NCBI GenBank assembly: GCA_019749855.1
Contig: JAIEPI010000165.1
Location: 1 to 19,168 of the forward strand
Direction of reading: 5' to 3'
Source: Rickettsiales bacterium
GTDB taxonomy: Bacteria; Pseudomonadota; Alphaproteobacteria; Rickettsiales; UBA998
Length of the DNA: 19,168 nucleotides
Shown here: positions 13,375 through 19,168 of the stretch, in pieces
Position numbering within the stretch: the stretch's first letter is position 1
Layout: every line of letters begins with the position of its first letter
Made by a program: the position numbers and the translations under genes
Notes under the pieces: model-generated
What the model saw: only the letters and a program-made list of their open reading frames with translations
Database searches by the model: none
What the model was told of the DNA's origin: nothing

Positions 13375-14667
13375 ATGTCACCTTTCTTGCTCATTGATCC
13401 GACCTTTCAGGAGTCCTCGCGGCTTCACTCATTGCTGAGGTCCATCAATATCCATCCTATGTCATTTAATACAGGCGAGCGTGCTGTTGAGCATTTCATC
13501 TGGAATCCCCAACATACCCCAGAAGTTATAATCATCGACGCCTCACGCGGAGATATGGGTGCCCTCGCCCTTGTGCGTAGCTTACGGAAATTAACCCCCA
13601 ATAGCCGAATACTGCTTCTTGTCAGTTTGGCGCAACGTGAGCTGGCACTAGAAGCATTACAGTGTGGCGGGGATGACTACCTCTTCACCCCCATAACCTC
13701 GGCACAAATGGAAGTCGCCATTCAGCGCCTCAAAGCCGCGAACCCTGAACCCGCACTGTCATTAAATCGCCCTCGCTCTGACTTTGAGAGCATTATCGGC
13801 AGCAGCGCACAACTAACGCAGCTACTTTTGCGCGCCCGCGCCTACTCGCATGGCGGGCATCACATATTGTTGCGCGGTGAACGTGGTGTCGGCAAAACGC
13901 ACCTCGCCTATGTGCTGCATCAAAATATGGTGAGTAACCCACCGCATATCCATAGCTACAAAAGCGCGAGTACAATACTCCCCATTATCGAACAACAGGC
14001 AGCAGGGAGCGCCGTTATCATTGATCTGCCAGATCGACCATTACTCATTTCAACCAGGCAGCATGAATTGCGGAATCTCTGTGATGCGGCATCCCTGTAT
14101 GATGTTCGGCTCATCTTTTGTCAAAGAGTCGGCAGGCGTGGGCGCAAGGCTTCATTGCCCGACATATGCCCTCTGCGCCTCGTCACGCTCAACCACCCTC
14201 CTTTGCGCGTGCGGCCCGAAGATATCAGCGCGCAGCTCAGCGTGTTCAGCAGGCGAAGCTCCAGCATGTTCAACCGTCCGCTGCTGCATTTCACCGACGA
14301 AGCACGTCTTTTAATGCTCGAGTATGACTGGCCAGGCAACTCACGAGAGCTGCATTACATTATCTTCCAGCTTTACATGACCATGGAAAGCCTCAACGTG
14401 ACGGCGGACATGCTGCGCCCACTTCTGCAAAATGATAAGCTAGCGGCACCGAGCATCGTGCAACAGACACCGCGTGATGAAGACTCAGGGCCGGCCATTG
14501 AAGTTCTGTGCCAAAAGGGTGAATTGCGCAACTGGGAAGAGATCGAAGCGGATTACCTCCGCCATGCTTTTCAACATTATGATGGGCATAAAAGCAAAAT
14601 TGCCCTCAAAACAGGGCTTGGTCGCAGTACGCTCTATCGTAAAGCCAAAAATCTGGACATTGTCTAG
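13375..14667 (+). CDS. Degenerate NtrC/FlbD-type response regulator
   Basis: The 430-residue protein has the three-part NtrC layout with losses in each enzymatic part. The receiver-like domain (1-120) keeps a phospho-acceptor-position Asp in VIIIDAS, but only one Asp in the acidic pocket (LLIDPT), and Thr replaces the conserved Lys (YLFTPIT). The AAA+ part has Walker A GERGVGKT at 168-175. The Walker B position reads SAVIIDLPD without the usual Asp-Glu, and the ELFG and GAFTGA segment that contacts sigma54 is absent. The distance from Walker A to WPGNSREL (Trp319) is about 151 residues, some 15-20 shorter than in NtrC. The C-terminus keeps a Fis-type helix-turn-helix (SKIALKTGLGRSTLYRKAKN). 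It is therefore probably a DNA-binding regulator that does not remodel sigma54 polymerase; FlbD is the nearest shape I know. ATG 13375 is preferred over GTG 13369. It lies directly upstream of the vir operon. Confidence 0.8.
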   Translation: MSPFLLIDPTFQESSRLHSLLRSINIHPMSFNTGERAVEHFIWNPQHTPEVIIIDASRGDMGALALVRSLRKLTPNSRILLLVSLAQRELALEALQCGGDDYLFTPITSAQMEVAIQRLKAANPEPALSLNRPRSDFESIIGSSAQLTQLLLRARAYSHGGHHILLRGERGVGKTHLAYVLHQNMVSNPPHIHSYKSASTILPIIEQQAAGSAVIIDLPDRPLLISTRQHELRNLCDAASLYDVRLIFCQRVGRRGRKASLPDICPLRLVTLNHPPLRVRPEDISAQLSVFSRRSSSMFNRPLLHFTDEARLLMLEYDWPGNSRELHYIIFQLYMTMESLNVTADMLRPLLQNDKLAAPSIVQQTPRDEDSGPAIEVLCQKGELRNWEEIEADYLRHAFQHYDGHKSKIALKTGLGRSTLYRKAKNLDIV

Positions 14668-14934
14668 ATTCACCTTTCAAGCCCATTGTCTGGCATAAAT
14701 TGGCCCGACACGCCAGATGCTGCCATCGTATGATGGTGGCAACATCGCGTGATGTATCATTGATTTCAGGTCTTTTTTATTGATGATTTTACTTCAAAAG
14801 ACTCAAATTAATTAAAATTGTAACAAAACTGTCACATTAGACTGGTAAGCTACTTATTCCAACGAGGTGCATAAAATTCATAAAATATTTAGCTTTAAAT
14901 TCTATGATAACTAATTGTTACTTCGAGAGGGCAC
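14668..14934 (+). other. AT-rich spacer upstream of the vir operon with tandem hairpins
   Basis: No gene was found in these 267 bases. The first third holds two adjacent hairpins: TCTGGC (14689-14694) with GCCAGA (14712-14717), and a ten-pair stem from 14718 to 14741 (TGCTGCCATC against GATGGTGGCA, two wobbles, GTAT loop). Neither has a T-run right after it; TTTTTT comes at about 14773-14778. They may end the regulator transcript by a weak or factor-dependent route. From 14740 on, the composition turns strongly AT-rich and includes a Pho-box-like repeat. TATGAT at about 14902 could be another -10. Confidence 0.5.
14818..14851 (+). promoter_or_regulatory. Pho-box-like promoter ahead of virB3
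   Basis: TTGTAAC-AAAA-CTGTCAC (14818-14835) consists of two seven-base direct repeats spaced by four, close to the PhoB consensus CTGTCAT-N4-CTGTCAC. Ten bases downstream lies TAAGCT (14846-14851), a weak -10 at the correct PhoB-class distance. The transcript would begin near 14858 and have a leader of about 77 bases before virB3. It has the same geometry as the repeat at 1321-1354. Confidence 0.5.
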
Positions 14935-15240
14935 ATGAGCAAAGGAAGATTATCCGCTGACCCGCTTTTTCAGGGCTTGGCACGCCCGACCATGATTGCA
15001 GGTGTGAGTTATTTGTTCTTCGTAATTAATGCCATCTTGTCGCTGATTGCATTCATTAACACCAAAAACTTCATTATTCTGCTGATTGTCGCGCCAGCGA
15101 TTCATGGTGTAGGCTATCTGATATGTCGAAAAGAACCACGCGCTGTAGAGATGATGATTCTGCGAGGGAAAACAGGCTATCTATCCAAGAATAATATTTC
15201 TGGCTTTCATTTTCATGCCAACTCTTATGATATTTTTTAA
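14935..15240 (+). CDS. virB3: Type IV secretion system protein VirB3
   Basis: Short inner-membrane component of the VirB/D4-type secretion channel that works with the VirB4 ATPase. The 101-residue protein shows the VirB3 pattern: an N-terminal DPLFQGLARPTMIAGVSYLF, then two hydrophobic segments at about 20-42 and 45-62, then CRKEPRAVEMMILRG. The end, FHANSYDIF, resembles the NSYDxF/Y ending I associate with Rickettsiales RvhB3. GAGAGGG lies three bases before the ATG. It is the first gene of a tightly packed operon; virB4 starts three bases after its stop. No virB2 pilin gene is seen upstream, which is usual for rvh loci, where genes are scattered. Confidence 0.9.
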   Translation: MSKGRLSADPLFQGLARPTMIAGVSYLFFVINAILSLIAFINTKNFIILLIVAPAIHGVGYLICRKEPRAVEMMILRGKTGYLSKNNISGFHFHANSYDIF

Positions 15241-15243
15241 GCC

Positions 15244-17640
15244 ATGCTTAAGCTGAAACGCCGCGAAGTTTCCAAAGCCAAACAGTCACGGCAAGAGCTT
15301 TCGGTGACTGAATTTATTCCCTACACCCACCATTGGGATAAAGAAACCATCTACACAAAACATGACGAGATGATGCAGGTCATCAAGCTGGACGGCTTTT
15401 CATTTGAAACAGCTGACGACGAAGACGTGGATATGAAGAAGATGGTGCGAAACTCTCTGCTGAAAAGCATGGGAGAGGGCAACTACGCAGTGTGGTTTCA
15501 TACGATTCGTCGTCGTCAATCGGCCTATCCTTCTGGCAAACAACCCAGCAACTATGCCAGCGTCATTGATGAAAAATGGAAACAAAAACATCATTCCAAA
15601 GACTCCTACATTAACGAACTTTATCTCACTATTTTGCGTCGTGAGGATAAAGAAGGGCTTGGAATCATTGAGCATGTGTATCGCAAGCTGGAAGGAGCCG
15701 CTGATAAGGGCCTCTCTGATCAGGCGCAGCGCGAACACCACAAAGAGCTGGTCGAAACCGTGTACCGTGTGGTGGCAACACTGAAAGATTATGGCGCGCG
15801 CGTACTGACCGTGAAAGAAACAGAATACGGTGCAATTTCTGAGCCGCTTGAGTTTCTGGGACGCTTGGTGAATTGCGGTGAGCATCAGCCGATGGTGGTG
15901 CCCACCATGAGCATCGATCAATACCTGCCAACGCATCGTTTATATTTTGGCACGCGCGCCATTGAATCACGCGGAATAGACGGCTCACGTTTTGCAGGCA
16001 TTGTGAGCATACGGGAATATGCACCGGCAACAGCTGCCGGCATGATGGATGCGTTTCTGCAATTGCCCATGGAATTTATCATCAGCCAATCCTTTACCTT
16101 CCATAATCGTCAATCCAACCTGAATAAAATGCAGACGCGCCAACGCCGTATGATGGCCGCTGAGGATAAGGCGATTTCACAGGTGGCAGAAATTTCCGAA
16201 GCGCTGGATATGGCGATGTCAGGCCATGTTGCGTTTGGTACGCATCACCTGACGGTTTTATGTATCGAGGATAATCCCAAAACACTGGAAAATTCTGTGT
16301 CAGCAGCGATTGCAGAGTTGGTTAATCTGGGGATTAACCCCGTGCGCGAAAAAATGATCATGGAGCAATGCTACTGGGCACAGCTCCCTGGCAATACACA
16401 ATATATTGGCCGAAAAGCCGACATTAACACGCTCAATCTCTCGGGTTTTGCCTCAAATCACAATTACCCGATCGGACGTATTTCCGGTAATCACTGGGGA
16501 GATGCGGTAACGGTGTTTGATACCGCGTCGGGCACTCCGTATTTTTTCAATTTTCACCTGCATGACGTGGGTCATACCACAATCATTGGCCCCACCGGTG
16601 CTGGTAAAACCGTGTTAATGAATTTTCTCACCGCGCAGGCACAGAAGTTTAAATGCCGTACCTTCATCTTTGACAAGGATCGCGGCTGTGAAATTTTCGT
16701 GCGAGGTTTAGCGGGCAAGTACACGATCGTCGATCCGGGCAAGCGCTGCATGTTCAATCCATTACATTTGCCTGACACAATGGAGAATCGCAATTTCCTC
16801 ACTGAATGGATCAAGTCTCTGATCTCGGTGCATGATGAACCGGTGACGGCAGAAGATACGGCGCGGATTCAAGAAGCGGTCGCAGGGAATTACAAGCTCG
16901 ATAAAAAAGATCGTCTGCTACGAAACATTGCACCTTTTCTGGGGCTTGAAGGTCCGGGTACGATCGCCGGTCGCCTGAAAATGTGGCATGGTGATGGCCA
17001 GTATGCGGGTTTGTTCGATAATGAGATGGATGTCATTAATTTCAGTAATGATACTGTGTTTGGCTTTGAAATGGGCGAAGTATTAAGCGATAAAACCAGC
17101 TTGATCCCCTCACTCATGTATCTCTTTCACCGCGTCCATTTATCGCTGGATGGCACGCCGACCATTATCATCCTTGATGAAGCATGGGCCTTGATCGATA
17201 ACAAGCATTTCCGTGCTAAAATCAAGGACTGGCTAAAAACTTTGCGTAAGCTCAATGGCATGGTCGTTTTTGCCACGCAATCGGTGGAGGATGCCACCAA
17301 CAGCGACATAAGCGACACGCTCATTCAACAAACCTCGACGCAGATATTCCTGCCCAATCCCAAAGCCACCGAGATGTACAAAAAGGCCTTCATGGTCAGT
17401 GATCGCGAGTTTAATCTGCTGAAAACCACTGATCCTGGCTCTCGCTTCTTTCTGGTGAAGCAGGGTAAGGATGTGGTTGTGGCGCGTATTGACCTCGCCG
17501 GTATGGAGGAAGTCGTCAATGTGCTCTCTGGACGTGCGGAGACTGTTAGTGTCCTTGATGAAATTCGCCGTGAGATTGGCGATGATCCGGACATATGGTT
17601 GCCCATTTTTCAGGAGCGCCTCAAAAGGCGAAAAACATGA
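15244..17640 (+). CDS. virB4: Type IV secretion system ATPase VirB4
   Basis: Large ATPase that powers assembly and transport by the secretion channel at the inner membrane. The 798-residue protein has the CagE/TrbE/VirB4 N-terminal domain (for example FIPYTHHWDKETIYTKHDEM and EGNYAVWFHTIRRRQ) and a complete RecA-like motor: Walker A GPTGAGKT at 449-456, Walker B TIIILDEAW at 640-648, FATQSVEDA in motif III position, and QIFLPNPKATEMYK, a VirB4 hallmark. Length is normal and all catalytic residues are present, so the system is probably active. It starts three bases after virB3 with no clear binding site, implying translational coupling. Its TGA overlaps the ATG of the virB6 gene. Confidence 0.96.
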   Translation: MLKLKRREVSKAKQSRQELSVTEFIPYTHHWDKETIYTKHDEMMQVIKLDGFSFETADDEDVDMKKMVRNSLLKSMGEGNYAVWFHTIRRRQSAYPSGKQPSNYASVIDEKWKQKHHSKDSYINELYLTILRREDKEGLGIIEHVYRKLEGAADKGLSDQAQREHHKELVETVYRVVATLKDYGARVLTVKETEYGAISEPLEFLGRLVNCGEHQPMVVPTMSIDQYLPTHRLYFGTRAIESRGIDGSRFAGIVSIREYAPATAAGMMDAFLQLPMEFIISQSFTFHNRQSNLNKMQTRQRRMMAAEDKAISQVAEISEALDMAMSGHVAFGTHHLTVLCIEDNPKTLENSVSAAIAELVNLGINPVREKMIMEQCYWAQLPGNTQYIGRKADINTLNLSGFASNHNYPIGRISGNHWGDAVTVFDTASGTPYFFNFHLHDVGHTTIIGPTGAGKTVLMNFLTAQAQKFKCRTFIFDKDRGCEIFVRGLAGKYTIVDPGKRCMFNPLHLPDTMENRNFLTEWIKSLISVHDEPVTAEDTARIQEAVAGNYKLDKKDRLLRNIAPFLGLEGPGTIAGRLKMWHGDGQYAGLFDNEMDVINFSNDTVFGFEMGEVLSDKTSLIPSLMYLFHRVHLSLDGTPTIIILDEAWALIDNKHFRAKIKDWLKTLRKLNGMVVFATQSVEDATNSDISDTLIQQTSTQIFLPNPKATEMYKKAFMVSDREFNLLKTTDPGSRFFLVKQGKDVVVARIDLAGMEEVVNVLSGRAETVSVLDEIRREIGDDPDIWLPIFQERLKRRKT

Positions 17641-19130
17641 GCAAAAACGCAACTCATAGCCACACGATGCTTTGTATGCTTTATCGAGGTCTAATCTTGC
17701 TGATGCTGGCTTTGGCTTCGCTCAGCATTCAGCCCGTACCCGCGCATGCGTCTGGTTCGCCTGCGTATACCGGCTCCGAAGTACTGGGCAGTGAGGGGAT
17801 TTCCCGCTGCTCCGGTGAAGGTGTAGCAGCGCGCTTTGTCCCCTGTATTAAAAATCTGGTAATGAAATCAGCGCATACATTTTTTACTGAGGTCTATCCA
17901 CTCTTTGAAACTGTAATTACGACCACGATGGTGCTCGCCGTTGCGTTTTTTGGCGTGATGTTAATTACACAATGGATTCCCACACCCAAAGCGTCCACTG
18001 AAACATTTACGCTCATAATCAAAATTGCCTGTGTGGTGTATTTCACAACGAATCTGCAATGGATTTTTGATAGTTCAATTGCATTCATGGATGGCTTGAT
18101 TGATGCGGTGACGCGCTTTTCATTCAGTGGGTTTGGTGGCAATCCACTGCGATGCCCGCTCTCTGAGACCCTATGGGAGCGTATCGATTGCGTACTGGAT
18201 CGTATCATCGGCATTCAATCGAATACGGGAGATGAAATATCGAAAGGTATATTGTCTTTTCTATGGGACAATGCTTTCTCAGGCGCCATGGGCCTGATGA
18301 TTTTTCTGGCCGGCCTGTTTATGCTTTTCAATCTGGTGATGGGCTTGTTTCAGGCGATTGCACAATACATCGTGTCACTAATGATCCTTGCCCTCATTGT
18401 GATGATTTCGCTCGTCTTCATCCCGTTATTATTATTTAAACAAACCGCCATGGAGTATTTTAGGCGGTGGGTACGACAGCTTATTTCCACCATTATGCAG
18501 CCGGTGATTGTTTTTGCCTTTCTCAGCGTTTTACTCACTGCGCTTGATGTGACGATGTTCAGCGGAAAAAACTCTTTCTACCGCACCGTCGCGGGCGATC
18601 GCTCTGATGAGGCTGAATTTAGGCTTAGTGAATACATGGAAGATAATGAACTCTATCGCACCCGCCAGATCGGCCCCTACACTCAGGACAATGTGCCGCC
18701 ACCCAACCAGCCACCTACTGCTGAGCAAGCCTCGCGTAATGGCTCCAATACGCCGGATGCACCACGACCACGCACCAATGGAAGCTTAACGGAACTGCTG
18801 GTGGGCATAGAATACAGACAGATCGACTGGGAAAAACTCGCTAATCTTCGCACGGGCGGCCCAGCATTGGGTGCGGGCAGCCGAGAGGAGGCCATGAAGC
18901 AAGCGGTGGGCAACTCACTTCTGATGTCGATTATTACGGTGTTTTTGTTGATTCAGGTGATGAAACAGGTGCCAACACTGGCTCAGGATCTCACCAGCGG
19001 GGTACGTGAAGGGATTAACACGGGTGGTCTGGCACAGAACGCGCTGTCGCTTGGCTCCTCGGCGACTGGCAGCGTCACACAACGACTGAGCAGTCTGGTT
19101 GCCGGTCGCACGGGGGGGGCAACCCGATGA
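17637..19130 (+). CDS. virB6: Type IV secretion system polytopic protein VirB6/TrbL family
   Basis: Polytopic inner-membrane channel component. The 497-residue protein begins with a probable signal sequence (LYRGLILLMLALASLSI, cleavage near AHA-SG). About six further hydrophobic segments follow, including TTMVLAVAFFGVMLITQWI, LIIKIACVVYFTTNL, GLMIFLAGLFMLFNLVMGLF, SLMILALIVMISLVFIPLLL and PVIVFAFLSVLLTAL, with a last one, LLMSIITVFLLIQVM. A proline- and asparagine-rich polar loop (NVPPPNQPPTAEQASRNGS) separates the last two. This large-VirB6 layout, directly after virB4, matches the tandem virB6 genes of Rickettsiales. ATG 17637 overlaps the virB4 stop (ATGA) and has AAGG eight bases upstream. 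The frame open from 17595 lies inside virB4 and is not used. A G8 run precedes the stop, and the next ATG overlaps the stop by four bases. Confidence 0.88.
   Translation: MSKNATHSHTMLCMLYRGLILLMLALASLSIQPVPAHASGSPAYTGSEVLGSEGISRCSGEGVAARFVPCIKNLVMKSAHTFFTEVYPLFETVITTTMVLAVAFFGVMLITQWIPTPKASTETFTLIIKIACVVYFTTNLQWIFDSSIAFMDGLIDAVTRFSFSGFGGNPLRCPLSETLWERIDCVLDRIIGIQSNTGDEISKGILSFLWDNAFSGAMGLMIFLAGLFMLFNLVMGLFQAIAQYIVSLMILALIVMISLVFIPLLLFKQTAMEYFRRWVRQLISTIMQPVIVFAFLSVLLTALDVTMFSGKNSFYRTVAGDRSDEAEFRLSEYMEDNELYRTRQIGPYTQDNVPPPNQPPTAEQASRNGSNTPDAPRPRTNGSLTELLVGIEYRQIDWEKLANLRTGGPALGAGSREEAMKQAVGNSLLMSIITVFLLIQVMKQVPTLAQDLTSGVREGINTGGLAQNALSLGSSATGSVTQRLSSLVAGRTGGATR
19112..19119 (+). repeat. Homopolymer of eight Gs at the 3' end of virB6
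   Basis: The run encodes part of RTGGATR just before the virB6 stop. A net -1 shift here (ribosomal slip, or gain of one G) would pass the stop and enter the frame of the next gene at its own ATG with no intervening stop codon. The heptamer G-GGG-GGG fits the X-XXY-YYZ slippery form. Confidence 0.7.
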
Positions 19131-19168
19131 GTCAGCACACTCTCCTACGATTCGTATTTATGGTGATG
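19127..19168 (+). CDS. Start of the next type IV secretion operon gene (probably a second VirB6-like protein), cut by the window
   Basis: The ATG overlaps the virB6 stop (ATGA), and 14 codons are visible, giving MSQHTLLRFVFMVM, the beginning of a positively charged and then hydrophobic N-terminus such as a signal sequence. Position and coupling suggest the next member of the secretion operon. In Rickettsiales that would be a second, larger virB6 paralogue. The visible residues are too few to name it. Confidence 0.6.
   Translation, partial: MSQHTLLRFVFMVM

Noticed and set aside
12849..13394. 181-codon open frame on the minus strand across the end of rnr and the NDUFS4-like gene
   Set aside because: It is antisense to two clear genes, and its translation is a Cys/His-rich sequence with no domain pattern. 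The two plus-strand genes have strong family matches.
14740..14934. CtrA-type sites (TTAA-N7-TTAA) in the AT-rich vir spacer
   Set aside because: TTAATTAA is present but the seven-base spacing of a CtrA site is not found.
15400..15936. 178-codon open frame on the minus strand inside virB4
   Set aside because: It is antisense to the VirB4 N-terminal domain, with no start signals or family features.
1..19168. CRISPR array, tRNA or rRNA genes, insertion sequences or integrase genes
   Set aside because: No regularly spaced repeats, no cloverleaf or rRNA-like segments and no transposase or integrase motifs were seen when reading both strands by eye; a covariance-model scan was not possible.

Overview
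The window looks like a chromosomal segment of an alphaproteobacterium, most plausibly from the Rickettsiales or a related host-associated lineage, but with a more balanced base composition than classical Rickettsia. Four things point there: a trimeric GatCAB amidotransferase, an NDUFS4-like complex I accessory subunit (typical of Alphaproteobacteria and mitochondria), the plsY-dprA-topA-rnr gene order common in that class, and a type IV secretion cluster ordered virB3-virB4-virB6-next gene, as in the Rickettsiales vir homolog (rvh) systems. The taxonomic placement is inference.

Region 1 (1-3803, minus strand) carries gatC, an unrecognised 124-residue gene, gatA, a tiny lipoprotein and gatB, which runs off the left edge. 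Together the Gat subunits convert mischarged Glu-tRNA(Gln) and/or Asp-tRNA(Asn) to Gln-tRNA and Asn-tRNA. gatA carries an in-frame palindromic repeat that adds about 24 residues just before the catalytic cis-serine. gatB ends, at the window edge, in a different C/G-rich palindrome that is also read in frame. The small lipoprotein has a Pho-box-type promoter.

Region 2 (3921-13280, plus strand) is a housekeeping block. It holds a single-domain asparaginase-like protein (divergent from gatC), ruvX and plsY overlapping by ATGA, dprA, topA, a beta-class-like glutathione S-transferase ending in a strong intrinsic terminator, rnr with a possibly leaderless start, and the NDUFS4-like gene with its own sigma70-type promoter.

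Region 3 (13375-19168, plus strand) starts with an NtrC/FlbD-shaped regulator. It keeps a Walker A motif and a Fis-type helix-turn-helix but has lost the GAFTGA loop and the receiver lysine. An AT-rich 267-base spacer follows, with tandem hairpins and a second Pho-box-like repeat. Then come virB3, virB4, virB6 and the first 14 codons of another gene, tightly coupled. A run of eight Gs at the end of virB6 is placed so that a -1 slip would join virB6 to the next frame.

The signals most worth pursuing are the repeat-borne peptide inside gatA, the two Pho-box-like promoters (one in front of the secretion operon), the degenerate regulator beside that operon, and the G8 slip site. No tRNA, rRNA, CRISPR array, transposase or integrase was seen.
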